Notes: a model not told the origin generated them from the letters alone. Numbered from the stretch's first letter, positions 35,918 to 45,743 are shown. The stretch is DNA of 64,000 nucleotides from Variovorax sp. IB41 (GCF_016405905.1 NZ_JAEFCB010000002.1:331861-395860), one strand, 5' to 3'. Translations and numbers: made by a program.

Positions 35918-37375
35918 ATGACCCCTTCCAACCCCGCCGCTTCCACGGCATCGCTTTCTTCCCCGGGCATTCACGGCGCGGTCGCGGCGAAGCCCGGCCC
36001 GCTCGCCCTGTGGGTCATGCTCAGCGGCACCTTCCTGGTCGTGCTGGACTTCTTCATCGTCAACGTCGCGCTGCCCTCGATGCAGCGCGAGTTGCTTGCG
36101 AGCACAGCGACCTTGCAGCTGGTGGTGGCCGGCTACGGCCTGGCCACGGCCGCGGGCCTCGTCACCGGCGGCCGGCTCGGCGATCTCTTCGGCCGGCGCC
36201 GCATGTTCATGCTCGGCCTCTTGCTGTTCACGCTGGCCTCGGCCGCCTGCGGTATCGCGCCGAATGCCGAGTGGCTGGTGGCCGCCCGCGTGCTGCAGGG
36301 CCTGGCCGGCGCGCTGCTGCAACCGCAGGTGCTCGCGATGATCGGCCTGGCCTACACCGGCGAAGACCGTGCACGCGCCTTCGCGGCCTACGGGCTCACG
36401 CTGGGGCTCGGCGCCACGCTGGGGCAACTGGTGGGCGGGCTGCTGATCCATGCCGACCTGGCGGGGCTGGGCTGGCGCGCGTGCTTTCTCATCAACGTGC
36501 CCATCGGCCTCCTGGCATTGGCGCTGGCGCCGCGTGTCATTCCGCCGCTCAGGAACGCAAGCATCAGCAAGCTCGACCTGGTCGGCATGCTGCTCGTTGC
36601 AGCAGGCTCCGTCGCGGTGGTGCTGCCGCTGGTGGAAGGGCGCGAGCAAGGCTGGCCGCTGTGGAGCTGGCTGTGCCTGGCGGCCGCGCTGCCGCTCCTG
36701 GCCGCCTTCGGGTTCCAGCAGCGCCGTCTTGCCGCGGCAGGCGGCGCGCCGCTGGTGGCGCCCGCGCTGCTCGCGAACCGCCGCTTCGTCATGGGGCTGT
36801 TCACCACGCTGGCCTTCTACGTCGGCAACGCGTCGCTGTACTTCGTGCTGGCGCTCTACCTGCAGCAGGGCCTGGCGCTGGGCCCGCTGACTTCGGGCAT
36901 CGTCTTCACGTCATTGGCGATCGGCTTCTTCGCGACCTCGATGGCCGGCGCGCGCATCGCACGCCGCTTCGGCGGCAAGCCGCCCATCGCGCTCGGCGCG
37001 CTCGTGCTGGCCGCGGGGCATGCGCTGCAGTTCGTCAACGTCGCGGGATGGCCCGGCCATGCGCACCTGCTCGCCTGGATGGCGCCCGTGTTGCTGGTGC
37101 AGGGCGCGGGCCTCGGCATGGTGATGGCGCCGCTGGTGTCCACCGTGCTGGCCGGGCTGCCGCCGCAGCATGCGGGCGTGGCGTCGGGTGTGGTGTCGAT
37201 GGTGCAGCAGGCGAGCAACGCGCTGGGGGTCGCGCTGATCGGCATCCTGTTCTATGGGCGGCTCGGCGCTTCGACCGATGGGGCGAACTATGCCGCTGCG
37301 TTCGGCGTTGCACTGGTTTATCTGACGGCCTCGGCGCTGCTGGTGGCGGTGCTGTATCGCAGAGTCGTGCGGTAG
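35918..37375 (+). CDS. MFS drug/metabolite exporter, DHA2 (EmrB/QacA) type
   Basis: 485-residue protein with 14 predicted helices. DHA2 signatures: LDFFIVNVALPSMQREL in TM1 and GRLGDLFGRRRMFMLGLL in loop 2-3. The helix-5-type motif G-x-x-x-G-P-x-x-G is represented by LGLGATLGQLVGG. ATG 35918 (MTPSNPAAS) is preferred over an upstream TTG. Under likely control of the divergent AraC regulator. Substrate unknown. Confidence 0.9.
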   Translation: MTPSNPAASTASLSSPGIHGAVAAKPGPLALWVMLSGTFLVVLDFFIVNVALPSMQRELLASTATLQLVVAGYGLATAAGLVTGGRLGDLFGRRRMFMLGLLLFTLASAACGIAPNAEWLVAARVLQGLAGALLQPQVLAMIGLAYTGEDRARAFAAYGLTLGLGATLGQLVGGLLIHADLAGLGWRACFLINVPIGLLALALAPRVIPPLRNASISKLDLVGMLLVAAGSVAVVLPLVEGREQGWPLWSWLCLAAALPLLAAFGFQQRRLAAAGGAPLVAPALLANRRFVMGLFTTLAFYVGNASLYFVLALYLQQGLALGPLTSGIVFTSLAIGFFATSMAGARIARRFGGKPPIALGALVLAAGHALQFVNVAGWPGHAHLLAWMAPVLLVQGAGLGMVMAPLVSTVLAGLPPQHAGVASGVVSMVQQASNALGVALIGILFYGRLGASTDGANYAAAFGVALVYLTASALLVAVLYRRVVR

Positions 37376-37412
37376 CGGCTGCCCGGAAGCGTCGAGGTTC
37401 CGTCTCTCATCC

Positions 37413-38426
37413 TCAGGAGCGGGCGGCCGGTCCTTCGACGAACACGTCCGAGTGAAAGTCGCCCGCGTCGAGCCCGCGATGCCGCAGCGCCGCGTCGCGG
37501 ACTGCGTTCACCATCGCCGGCGAGCCACAGCAATAGAGCTCGTGTCCCTTCAGGTCCGGACAGGTGGCCAGCAACGCTTCGTCGGCACGACCCGCGAAGT
37601 CACCGTCACCTGCCGCGCCGTCGTCACTCAGCGCGCTGACAAAGCGCATCTGCGGCCATTGCTTCTGCCAACGCGCGACCGCCGTTCGCAGGTAGATGCC
37701 GTCGGCCTGCCGCGCCGCCCAGATCAGCGTGATGGGCCGGTCGATGCGCCGCTTGAGCATGTCGTCCAGGATGGACTTCACCGGCGCGAAGCCGGTGCCG
37801 CCCGCCACGAACACCACGGGCCGCGCCTGTTCCTCCTGCAGCGAGAACGCGCCGAAGGGTAGCTCGATGTCGACGAGCTCGCCAGCCGTCAGCCGCGGCA
37901 CGCGCGCGCTGAACGCGCCGCCCGGCACGTGGCGCACATGCAGCGTGACGGCATCGCTCTCATGCGGCGCGTTGGCCATGGAGTAGCTGCGCGTGCTGCC
38001 GTCGGGCAGCGAAAGTTGCAGGTACTGCCCGGCCCTGAACTTGGCGCGTTGCCCCGTGGGCAGGCGCAGCTGCAGCACCGACACGTCGGGCGCGGCCAGT
38101 TCGTTGCGGAACACCTTCGCCGTGAAGCGCTTGCGCGCGGCGGGGTCGATGCGGCGCATCGCCGTCGGCGCGATCTCGATGTCGCCGCGCGGCGCGCACA
38201 TGCAGAACAGCACCTGGTCCGGCAGGCAGGTCTCGTTGGTGAGGGCGCCCGTGCCGATGGCCGCCACCTCGCCGCGAACCACCGCGCCGGCGCAGTTGCC
38301 GCAGACGCCCTTGCGGCACGAGTAGGGCAGTTCGATGCCGGCGCGCGCGGCGGCGTCCAGCACGCTTTCATTGCCGGCGCATTCGAAGGCGACGTCGCTG
38401 CCCGCGATGGCGATGCGATGGTTCAT
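37413..38426 (-). CDS. tphA1: Terephthalate 1,2-dioxygenase reductase component (TphA1-like)
   Basis: 337-residue class IB reductase. N-terminal plant-type [2Fe-2S] ferredoxin (Cys37, Cys42, Cys45 in [10 protein letters not shown], fourth Cys near 76). FAD-binding domain [10 protein letters not shown] (near 148). NAD-binding domain [15 protein letters not shown] (near 208), ending [16 protein letters not shown]. The length is as in Comamonas TphA1 (336). It supplies NAD(P)H electrons to the oxygenase TphA2A3. Last gene of the operon tphC-A2-A3-B-A1; its ATG overlaps the tphB stop. Confidence 0.9.
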   Translation of the reverse strand: MNHRIAIAGSDVAFECAGNESVLDAAARAGIELPYSCRKGVCGNCAGAVVRGEVAAIGTGALTNETCLPDQVLFCMCAPRGDIEIAPTAMRRIDPAARKRFTAKVFRNELAAPDVSVLQLRLPTGQRAKFRAGQYLQLSLPDGSTRSYSMANAPHESDAVTLHVRHVPGGAFSARVPRLTAGELVDIELPFGAFSLQEEQARPVVFVAGGTGFAPVKSILDDMLKRRIDRPITLIWAARQADGIYLRTAVARWQKQWPQMRFVSALSDDGAAGDGDFAGRADEALLATCPDLKGHELYCCGSPAMVNAVRDAALRHRGLDAGDFHSDVFVEGPAARS

Positions 38427-39373
38427 GGCCGGCCTCCAGACAGCAGCGCGATCGTGCGCAGCAGGGCTTCCGGATCGGCGATGCCGCGCCCCGCGATGTC
38501 CATGGCACTGCCGTGCCCGACGCTCGACAGCAGCGCGTCGGCGCCGATGCTGAGCGCACTGGCCGCCTGCGGTGCGAGCAGCTTGACGGGGATGTGGCCC
38601 TGGTCGTGCAGCATCGCGACGTAGAGGTCATGACTGCGTTGCGCCAGCAGCATGTCGGCGCCGGCCGGCCCGTCTACGCGGAAGCCTTCGGCGCGCAGCG
38701 TCTCGACAGCGGGCACCACGATGGCTGCGTCCTCGGGCCCGAACAGTCCGCCTTCCGACGCATGCGGGTTGATGCCGAACACGCCGATCGACGGATCGGC
38801 CACGCCCAGCAGCGCGCAGGCCTTGGCCCCCGCGCGAACGGCATGCGCGACCAGTTCGGGTGTCAACCGGTCGAGCGCGGTGCGCACGCTTTCATGCAGC
38901 GTGACATGCACGATGCGCAGCCCGCCGCCCACCAGCAGGAGGAACACGCGGTCTTCGGGCACGCCGCACACGCGGGCGACCAGCGACGGGTAGCCGCTGA
39001 ACGCGATGCCCGCCTGGTGAATGGCGGTCTCGTGGTGCGGGCAGGCCACCACCGCATCGACCTCGCCGCGCCGGCACGCTTGCAGCGCGGCGGTGGCGGA
39101 AGCGACGGCCGAGGCGCCTGCCGCCGCATCGATGCGGCCGGGTACCGCGGCGCTCGCGGGCAGTTCGCCGGCGTTCACGAGCCGCACGTCGCGCAGCAGC
39201 GCGGCCATGCCCAGCGCTGCCGCCGTGCGTTCGAACACGCTGGCCGGGCCGTAGAGCGTGAGGCGCGCGCGGTCGGTCTCGGGCAGCGCGGCGAGCGCCT
39301 TCAGCGCGATCTCCGGGCCGATGCCGTTCGGGTCGCCGGCAGCCAGCGCGAGTTGGCGAGAGCGGGCCTGCAT
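38423..39373 (-). CDS. tphB: cis-dihydrodiol dehydrogenase of the PdxA family (TphB-like)
   Basis: 316-residue metal- and NAD-dependent dehydrogenase homologous to Pdx[18 protein letters not shown] at the N-terminus. Metal-binding His residues: [11 protein letters not shown] (near residue 115), HVTLHESV (near 165) and [12 protein letters not shown] (near 268). Length and position match TphB (315 residues), which converts 1,2-dihydroxy-3,5-cyclohexadiene-1,4-dicarboxylate to protocatechuate with loss of CO2. A PdxA role in vitamin B6 synthesis is less likely because of the operon. Confidence 0.88.
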   Translation of the reverse strand: MQARSRQLALAAGDPNGIGPEIALKALAALPETDRARLTLYGPASVFERTAAALGMAALLRDVRLVNAGELPASAAVPGRIDAAAGASAVASATAALQACRRGEVDAVVACPHHETAIHQAGIAFSGYPSLVARVCGVPEDRVFLLLVGGGLRIVHVTLHESVRTALDRLTPELVAHAVRAGAKACALLGVADPSIGVFGINPHASEGGLFGPEDAAIVVPAVETLRAEGFRVDGPAGADMLLAQRSHDLYVAMLHDQGHIPVKLLAPQAASALSIGADALLSSVGHGSAMDIAGRGIADPEALLRTIALLSGGRP

Positions 39374-39375
39374 GG

Positions 39376-39840
39376 TCACAGCGGCAGCGCGAGCAGCGTG
39401 TCGGTCACGGTGCTGTCGCACACGGCCACGCGCGACTGCAGGCGCAGTTGCCCGTCCTGCCGCACGAAGCGGTCCTGGTAGACGCCGGTGGCGAACACCT
39501 CGGTCTGCCCCGTGGCCATGATGCGCGCCACGAGGAAGGGCGTGCGCGCCTCCGCGAGTTCGGCGTCCGCGCGCTGCACCAGCGGCATGCCCAGCAGGTG
39601 CCGGTAGCGCTGGCGCTCGTAGATGTTGGCTTCGCGCAGCGCGGCGATGCGGTCTTCGAGCATCGCGCGCGAGTCGGCGTAGACGATGCCGGCCGCGAGG
39701 CCTTCGCGCTCGTTCTCGATGTGGGTGATGCGGTAGTGGCAGTCTTCGGTGAAGAAGCCGGGCCATTGCTCCAGCGCATCGCTGTCGATGGCATCGGCGT
39801 AGGCCGCGTTGAAGGCGCACAGCGCCAGCAGGTCGATCAT
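39376..39840 (-). CDS. tphA3: Ring-hydroxylating dioxygenase small (beta) subunit (TphA3-like)
   Basis: 154-residue beta subunit with an NTF2-like fold ([20 protein letters not shown], then [19 protein letters not shown], then RHLLGMPLV). The same length as Comamonas TphA3. It builds the alpha3-beta3 oxygenase hexamer with TphA2 and has no metal centre. Two bases separate its stop from the tphB ATG, and 36 bases separate it from tphA2. Confidence 0.9.
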   Translation of the reverse strand: MIDLLALCAFNAAYADAIDSDALEQWPGFFTEDCHYRITHIENEREGLAAGIVYADSRAMLEDRIAALREANIYERQRYRHLLGMPLVQRADAELAEARTPFLVARIMATGQTEVFATGVYQDRFVRQDGQLRLQSRVAVCDSTVTDTLLALPL

Positions 39841-39876
39841 GTGGGAGTCCTCGTTCTTCGGATGCGGCTCAGGGGC

Positions 39877-41121
39877 TCAGGCACCCATGTGCTGGCGGTA
39901 GGCCTTCCAGAAGCCGCGCACCGAGGCCTCCGTGGCACGGCCTTCGCCGGAGACGGCCGCATCGCCGCCCATCTCGACGACCGCCTCGTGGTCCGCGGCG
40001 CCCGCGATGCCGCGCTGCACGAAGCCGCCGACCGCACCGTCTTCCATCGAGATGAAGCCCGCAGGTCCCACGAGGTTCGACTGCTTCAGGCGCACCTTGC
40101 GCTGCGCGGGGGTGTCGTCGGCGTAGCCGATGTAGGTCCAGTTCAGTTCGGTGCGCGCGGTGCCCTTGGGCAGCACCTGGCGCACGGCCAGGCAGTTCTG
40201 GATCTGCTGCAGCACGAAGCCGGGGAACACCGAGAGGATCTGCAGCGTCACGCCGTCGTCGTACTCCTTGAAGCCGGCCAAGACGCTCGGGTCCTTCAGG
40301 CGGTAGCGGTCGTTGTCGGAGCGAAGGGCCTGCTCCTTGTACGAGGCGTCTTTCTCGGCGGCCGCGTCGATCATCGAGAAGCTCACATGGTGGCCGCCGG
40401 TCTCGTCCACGATCACGCCGCCTTTCTGCGACAGGCGGTTGAGCTCGAAGGTGGTGAAGAACATGTGCAGGAGGCTCGCGTGGTAGCTGTCCTTGACGTT
40501 CTCCACATAGAGCTTCCAGTTGTTGGGCAGCGCCTGCGTGAAGCGGCCGATGACCTCCACCGGCTTGTGCAACACGCGCTCGATGCGCTGGCAGATCTCC
40601 TCGCCCAGGTACTCCTCGATCGAGGGCACGTCGTCGCTGAAGCTGCCGAACACCAGGCCCGAGAAGCTCGCGATGCGCAGCTTGCGCGGGCCGTGCGCCT
40701 CCTTGCAGAAGCTCGCGGGCATGCCGCCCTGGCCCTTGACGCCCTTCTCGAAGGCCACGCCCGTGAGGTCGCCCTGGCGGTTGTAGCTCCATGCGTGATA
40801 CACGCACTGGAAGTTGTCGCTGCGGCCCGATTTCTCGAGTGCGATCAGCGCGCCGCGGTGCGCGCAGCGGTTCTCGAAGGCGTAGATCTCGCCGTCGTCG
40901 TCGCGCACCACCACCACCGGCGTCTCGCCCGCGAAGGTGGTGCGGTAGCTGCCGGCGTCGGGCAGCTCGGCCTCCAGGCAGAGGTAGTTCCACACCGGGC
41001 CGCGGAAGATGCGCACCTGCTCGTCGGCGGCGAGCTGCGCGTCGCTGTACACCGCGAACGGAATGCGCGTGAGGCCGGGGCCGGACCAGTGGACCGGTTG
41101 GGGTTGGATGTCGTTGTGCAT
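39877..41121 (-). CDS. tphA2: Terephthalate 1,2-dioxygenase large (alpha) subunit, Rieske oxygenase (TphA2-like)
   Basis: 414-residue catalytic subunit. The Rieske centre is Cys86-x-His88 ([11 protein letters not shown]) and Cys106-x2-His109 (FQCVYHAW). The mononuclear iron motif is [16 protein letters not shown] (near residue 205). The sequence closely follows Comamonas TphA2 (413 residues) over long stretches, for example [19 protein letters not shown]. It would convert terephthalate to the 1,2-cis-diol. A related dicarboxylated aromatic as substrate cannot be excluded. Confidence 0.92.
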   Translation of the reverse strand: MHNDIQPQPVHWSGPGLTRIPFAVYSDAQLAADEQVRIFRGPVWNYLCLEAELPDAGSYRTTFAGETPVVVVRDDDGEIYAFENRCAHRGALIALEKSGRSDNFQCVYHAWSYNRQGDLTGVAFEKGVKGQGGMPASFCKEAHGPRKLRIASFSGLVFGSFSDDVPSIEEYLGEEICQRIERVLHKPVEVIGRFTQALPNNWKLYVENVKDSYHASLLHMFFTTFELNRLSQKGGVIVDETGGHHVSFSMIDAAAEKDASYKEQALRSDNDRYRLKDPSVLAGFKEYDDGVTLQILSVFPGFVLQQIQNCLAVRQVLPKGTARTELNWTYIGYADDTPAQRKVRLKQSNLVGPAGFISMEDGAVGGFVQRGIAGAADHEAVVEMGGDAAVSGEGRATEASVRGFWKAYRQHMGA

Positions 41122-41142
41122 GAGGGTTCTTCGCTGGGTCGC

Positions 41143-42123
41143 TTATTCCATGGTGACCTTGGCGGCCTGGATGACCTTGTGCCACTTGGCCGATTCGGCC
41201 TGGATGAACTGGCCGGTGCGGGCGCTGTCCCAGCCGCGCGGCTCGGCGCCTTGCTCGGCGAATTTCTGCTTCACATCGGGCAGCGCGAGCGCCGCGGCCA
41301 TCGCCTTCTGCGTGGCATCGACCGTGGCCGCGGGCGTGCCCGGCGGCGCCACGACCGCGAACCACGTGACCGCGTTCATGGCCGGCAGCTTCTGCTCGGC
41401 GAAGGTGGGCACGTTGGGCAGCGCCTTGGAGCGCTGCTCGTCAGCCACCGCGAGGATGCGGACCTTGCCGGTGCGCTCGAACTGCAGCGACGAGGAGACG
41501 TTGTCGAAGAACACGTCCACCTGCCCGCCGATGAGATCGACCAGCGCGGGCGCGGTGCCCTTGTAGGGCACGTGCGTCATCTCGGTGCCCGTGAGCTGCA
41601 TGAAGAGACTGGCCGTCAGGTGCGAGGTGGTGCCGTTGCCCTGCGAGGCGAAGCTCACCTTGCCGGGGTTGGCCTTCAGGTAGGCGATGAACTCGGCCAC
41701 GTTGTGCACCGGCAGCTTGGGGTTGACCACCAGCACGTTGGGCACGGTGGCCAGCACGGTCACGGGCACCCAGCGCGTCGGGTCGAACGCGAGCTTCTTG
41801 TACAGGTGCTGGTTGATGGCGATGGGCGCGGGCGGCGAGGCCAGCAGCGTCTTGCCGTCGGGCTCGGCGCGGTAGACCACGTCGGCGCCGATGTTGCCGC
41901 CCGCGCCGGTGCGGTTCTCGACCACCACGCCCGCGGGGTACAAATCGCGCAGCTTGTCGGCCACCACGCGGGGCAGGATGTCGGCGGTGCCGCCGGCGGG
42001 AAAGGGCACCACGAGGCGTGCGATCTTGTTGTCGTTCTGTGCGTGGGCCTGCGCCTGGAGCAAGCCTGTCAGGCAAGCGCAGGCCAGCAGCGCAAGCGTG
42101 CGCCGGGTGAGTCTCTGGAACAT
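41143..42123 (-). CDS. tphC: Periplasmic Bug/TTT-type receptor (TphC-like)
   Basis: 326-residue secreted solute receptor. Signal peptide (MFQRLTRRTLALLACACLTG...AQAHA, cleavage near 28). Bug-family hallmarks VVPFPAGGTADILPRVVADKL, ENRTGAGGNIGADVV and THVPYKGTAPALVDLIGGQVD. In Comamonas E6, TphC binds terephthalate for uptake through a shared TctAB-type permease encoded elsewhere; no permease genes are in this window. First gene of tphCA2A3BA1, divergent from tphR over 82 bases. Confidence 0.9.
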   Translation of the reverse strand: MFQRLTRRTLALLACACLTGLLQAQAHAQNDNKIARLVVPFPAGGTADILPRVVADKLRDLYPAGVVVENRTGAGGNIGADVVYRAEPDGKTLLASPPAPIAINQHLYKKLAFDPTRWVPVTVLATVPNVLVVNPKLPVHNVAEFIAYLKANPGKVSFASQGNGTTSHLTASLFMQLTGTEMTHVPYKGTAPALVDLIGGQVDVFFDNVSSSLQFERTGKVRILAVADEQRSKALPNVPTFAEQKLPAMNAVTWFAVVAPPGTPAATVDATQKAMAAALALPDVKQKFAEQGAEPRGWDSARTGQFIQAESAKWHKVIQAAKVTME

Positions 42124-42181
42124 TGGTTGTCTCCGTGTTCTTCGTGCATCGAGGGGATTCCAGTGTCTCTTTGCCAGGGCG

Positions 42182-42214
42182 TGCGCAACAAGCTAGATTT
42201 GCGCAATGCGCAAA
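42182..42214. promoter_or_regulatory. Candidate TphR operator: three half-sites overlapping the tphR start
   Basis: Perfect 8-bp inverted repeat TTTGCGCA-A-TGCGCAAA at 42198-42214, whose right arm covers the tphR ATG. A further direct copy of TGCGCAA lies at 42182-42188. Two palindromic half-sites plus one direct repeat is the layout known for PcaU-type IclR regulators. Placed to repress tphR and to act on the divergent tphC promoter. Confidence 0.65.
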
Positions 42215-43006
42215 AACCAAGCGAGTTCTCCTAGCGAAGAGGCCACACCCGACAAGAATTTCGTGGCCTCGCTGCAAAAGGGCCTCGACGTGCTGATCTG
42301 CTTCGGCCGCCAGCACAGCCGCCTCACGGTGTCGGAAGTGGGGCGGCTCACGCAGAGCTCGCCGGCATCGGCGCGCCGCTCGCTGCTCACGCTGCAGACG
42401 CTGGGCTACCTCGACAGCGACGGCAAGCGCTTCTGGATGCTCCCGAAGGCGCTGCTGGTGGCGCACGCGTACCTCGCGTCGCGGCCCGCGCCGTCGCTCG
42501 CGCAGCCGCTGCTCGATGCGCTGTCGGAGCGCACGCGCGAGTCGGCGTCGCTGGCCATGCTGCAGGGCGACGACGCGATCATCATCGCGCGCTCCACCGC
42601 GCGGCGCAGCCTGAGCACGGGGCTGGGCATCGGCTCGCGGCTGCCCGCGTACTGCGCGGCGCTGGGGCGCGTGCTGCTCGCGGGCTTGCCGCCCGATGAA
42701 GCGGCGCGACGCGTGCATGCGATGCCGCGCCCGCGCCTGAGCCCGCGCACCGTCACCGATGCGGATGAGGTGCTGGCGCTCGTCGCGCGTTGCCGCGAGG
42801 AGGGCTACGCCAGCAACGACGGCGAACTCGAACTGGACGTGCGCTCGATGGCCGTGCCCGTGTTCGACCGCGCGGGCCAGGTCATGGCGGCGATGAGCAT
42901 CGCCGTGCGCGCCGAGCGCATGACGCTGGCGGAGGTGCGCGAAACCTTCCTGCCGGCGTTGCGCAAGGCCGCCGGCAGCCTGGTGACGCGGCTGCACGCC
43001 GCGTGA
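42206..43006 (+). CDS. tphR: IclR-family transcriptional regulator (TphR-like)
   Basis: 266-residue regulator. N-terminal winged helix-turn-helix (residues 20-85; LQKGLDVLICFGRQHSRLTV, then SPASARRSLLTLQTLGYL) followed by the IclR effector domain (100-262). The effector domain has LPAYCAALGRVLLAGL and the ELDVRSMAVPVFDRAG segment typical of PcaU/PobR/TphR aromatic-acid regulators. Sits divergent to tphC, as in Comamonas. Terephthalate-induced activation of the operon is inferred from those relatives. Confidence 0.92.
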   Translation: MRKNQASSPSEEATPDKNFVASLQKGLDVLICFGRQHSRLTVSEVGRLTQSSPASARRSLLTLQTLGYLDSDGKRFWMLPKALLVAHAYLASRPAPSLAQPLLDALSERTRESASLAMLQGDDAIIIARSTARRSLSTGLGIGSRLPAYCAALGRVLLAGLPPDEAARRVHAMPRPRLSPRTVTDADEVLALVARCREEGYASNDGELELDVRSMAVPVFDRAGQVMAAMSIAVRAERMTLAEVRETFLPALRKAAGSLVTRLHAA

Positions 43007-43048
43007 ATCAGGCGTGCGGCGCGCGACTGATCGCGAAAGTCACGAAGG

Positions 43049-45544
43049 TCACGAACTCGCCGGCCGCGGCCCCAGCGGCTTGCCGCCCGCACCGCCCCTG
43101 AAGGTCATCGGCGCTGCCGTCTGCACCTGCCCCACGCCCGGCTTGCTCCAGTCGCACACGCCTTGCGCAAAGGCCGCCTGCAGGCGCGACCATTGGAGCG
43201 GCGAGAAGGTGACGGGCGCGTAGTCGGCCGCGGCCAGCGGCTTCAGCTGGCACTTCAGGATGTCTTCCGTCAGCGGTCCACCGGCGATCTGGCGCGGCGA
43301 ACCCTGTGGCAGCAGCACCGGGTCGGCATCGCAGGTCGCCGTGTTCAGCACCTTGGTGGAGAACGTCGTGTCGGCCGACAGGTAGCACAGGTCCGATGCG
43401 GCCGCCGGCTTCGCGGCGGCCACCTGCTGCTGGGTGCGCTCCGCGTTGGTCCACTCCTTCGGGCTCGCCGTCACCAGGCCCGTGAGCCACGCATCCATCG
43501 CGAGGAACGCTTCGACGGGAATGGAAGGCGGCGTGCCCGCCGGACCGAAGCGCCACAGCGCATGGTTCGCATGCCCGCCGGCCGCCGCATCGATGCGGGC
43601 CCGGTGCGCGTAGCTGCGCCAGTATTGGTGGATGCCGGCCTGGCCGATCGGAAGGTTGTAGGTCTCGTCGTAGGCGCGCAGGTCGATCGTCGCGACCTTG
43701 GCGAGATTGCCGCCGGGCGAGACGAGCCCGGCGCGGTAGGCGATCGAGAGCGAATCGGCATCCGCCACGGCGCGCGCGGTGGAGAGGTTGCCGTCCGTGT
43801 CCTGGCCGCCGACCTTCTCGTTGAGCGTGACGAATTCTTCCGCCGAGATCGCGCCCGACTTCAGCGCCTTCAGGCCGTACTGGATGCCCACGTTGTCCAG
43901 GTTGCTCAGCCCGCGCACGCCGCTGGGCGCGAGCGCGTTGGCCGTCGTGCCGTAGACGCTCGATGCGCCGTCCGTGATGCCGCAGCGCGGCCCCGTGGGA
44001 TTGCCCGCGGGGTCGTAGACCAGGGAGGCCGGGAGCTGGCAGTTGTTGGTCGGCGCGCCGCTCGGCACGATCGCGCCGGTGGCGTTGTCGGCCACGGCCA
44101 GCGGCGTGTAGTTGCCGGCTTTCAGGAGGCCGCCGAAGAAGGTGAGCCAACCGTGGCAGGCGGTGTGGTCCAGGTGCCCGTTGATCGCTTTCTTCTTCGC
44201 GTTGACCTGCACCGGGGTCGCGCCCGCCTGCAGGGCCGTCCACGCAGGCGACTGGTAGAAGTTGACCAGCTGCACGCAGTCCATCACCTCCATGGCGGTC
44301 GTCTCGGAGTCGGCGAAGTCCACGCCCAGCTGCGTGCCGTCGATCACGCCGGGCAGCAGCGAGGCCACGCTGTTCTGGTTGATCGCGCCGCCCGAGCCGC
44401 CGTTGCCCATCATGTAGAGCACCTCGCCGTAGCTGTCGATGACGTGCTCTTTCATCATCAGCGTCGTCTCGGCCACCAGGTAGCGGTTTCCGTTGAGTTG
44501 GGAGTCGGTCATGCTGTTGTCCACGACCATGAAGCCGCGCGACAGCGCCGCATCGTCGGCCCAGTTCTGCGACGAGCGGAACTGCAGCCGCGGAAAGCCG
44601 GTGCCCGCGCCGAACGAATAGAGGAGCTTGCGGTTCCACTGCGGTTGCGGAGCGGTCGCGGTCCAGGGGGCGGCCGGGTCGAACAGCACGGCGATGTCGT
44701 AGATGCCGCGGTTGATCGTGCCGCGCTCCACGCGAACGATGTAGGGCACCTTTGCGCCGGTCGTCGTGGTGGTGCTCGCGACCGCCGATGCGGACGTGGT
44801 GCCCGCCACATAAGGCTGCAGGCACGAGTTGGCCGGCGTCGGGGGAACGGGCCCGCCCGCGGTGGCGGGGCTGGGGTCGGGCAATACGAATGCGCAGCCG
44901 CCGTCGCCCGGTGCCGCCGTCACGGGGGTGAGCGTGCGATAGAAGAGCTTGAACTCGGTGGCGATGCTGCACTGCGCATCGGTGGCGCTGGTCGAGAGGC
45001 CGCTGGCGTTGGATGCGGGCGTCGCCCCCGCGCCGGCCGTGGGCGCCGGCGTGGCGCAGACGTACGGCGTGAATTGCGTGCTCGAGAGCACCGGCCCGCT
45101 GCGCGGCGCGTTGACGACCGTGAGCGTGGCTTCGCGGTTGAGCTTGGTGCTCGCCTTGATCGTGTTCGGTCCCACCGCCAGGCCCGTGGCCAGCCCGGTG
45201 ATGCGGCCGTCGGCGCGCCGGGCGAACGCATCGGTGATGTCCTTGCCGTTCAGCGTGACCTTCAGGCCGCCGGCATTGCCGCCTTCGGGCACCAGCTCGA
45301 CCAGCACGTCGCCGTCGCTGACCAGGTCGGCGCGGGTCGAGAGCGTGCGCACTTCCATGTGGCCGGTGGCACTGCCGTCGCCGCCGTTGCCACCACCGCC
45401 GCCGTTCCCGAAGTTCCAGGGGAACCCGCCACCGCCACCACCGCCGCCGCAAGCGGCAAGCAGCAGGGACAGGCTGGCCGTCGAACCGGCCAGGCGCATC
45501 TGTCGGGAAATGCGCATCGGCGCGCGCGTCGGTCTTGTTGTCAT
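43049..45544 (-). CDS. Large secreted lipoprotein, DUF6351-type, possible alpha/beta-hydrolase
   Basis: 831-residue envelope protein. Lipoprotein signal (LLLAAC, Cys32) followed at once by a poly-Gly linker (residues 33-57). An Ig-like N-terminal domain follows (VRTLSTRADLVSDGDVLVELVP...VTLNGKDITDAFARR), which I recognise as the DUF6351 start. The main domain has YGEVLYMMGNGGSGGAINQN with Ser384 in a G-G-S-G-G nucleophile-elbow-like context. Downstream are VMDCVQLVNFY, KKAINGHLDHTACHGW and ALWRFGP. Family function is unestablished; a serine hydrolase is inferred. AGGAG precedes ATG 45544. Convergent with tphR. Confidence 0.8.
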   Translation of the reverse strand: MTTRPTRAPMRISRQMRLAGSTASLSLLLAACGGGGGGGGFPWNFGNGGGGGNGGDGSATGHMEVRTLSTRADLVSDGDVLVELVPEGGNAGGLKVTLNGKDITDAFARRADGRITGLATGLAVGPNTIKASTKLNREATLTVVNAPRSGPVLSSTQFTPYVCATPAPTAGAGATPASNASGLSTSATDAQCSIATEFKLFYRTLTPVTAAPGDGGCAFVLPDPSPATAGGPVPPTPANSCLQPYVAGTTSASAVASTTTTTGAKVPYIVRVERGTINRGIYDIAVLFDPAAPWTATAPQPQWNRKLLYSFGAGTGFPRLQFRSSQNWADDAALSRGFMVVDNSMTDSQLNGNRYLVAETTLMMKEHVIDSYGEVLYMMGNGGSGGAINQNSVASLLPGVIDGTQLGVDFADSETTAMEVMDCVQLVNFYQSPAWTALQAGATPVQVNAKKKAINGHLDHTACHGWLTFFGGLLKAGNYTPLAVADNATGAIVPSGAPTNNCQLPASLVYDPAGNPTGPRCGITDGASSVYGTTANALAPSGVRGLSNLDNVGIQYGLKALKSGAISAEEFVTLNEKVGGQDTDGNLSTARAVADADSLSIAYRAGLVSPGGNLAKVATIDLRAYDETYNLPIGQAGIHQYWRSYAHRARIDAAAGGHANHALWRFGPAGTPPSIPVEAFLAMDAWLTGLVTASPKEWTNAERTQQQVAAAKPAAASDLCYLSADTTFSTKVLNTATCDADPVLLPQGSPRQIAGGPLTEDILKCQLKPLAAADYAPVTFSPLQWSRLQAAFAQGVCDWSKPGVGQVQTAAPMTFRGGAGGKPLGPRPASS

Positions 45545-45743
45545 GGTTTTTTGTCTCCTGTCCTGCGCTGCAGCGCACGCCCTTCGGGCCGGCCGGCCCG
45601 AACGAGGCGGCGCGCGCCTTGGACATGGAGATTCTTGGACGACCCGGCGCCGCCGGTCCTATCCCGGCGATGCCATTCGCATGACTTTCGGGCCGCCCGA
45701 GGGTTTGCCCTTGGAGCGGCCCTTGGAGCGCGTCTTTCCCCGT

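Noticed and set aside
39448..42234. 928-codon plus-strand open frame over tphA3, tphA2 and tphC
   Set aside because: Shadow of the tph genes; no recognisable domains and runs through known Rieske motifs on the opposite strand.
45416..45454. CCACCGCC-type run as a possible simple-sequence repeat or assembly artefact
   Set aside because: It is in frame and encodes the poly-Gly linker after the lipoprotein Cys, a normal tether for surface lipoproteins.
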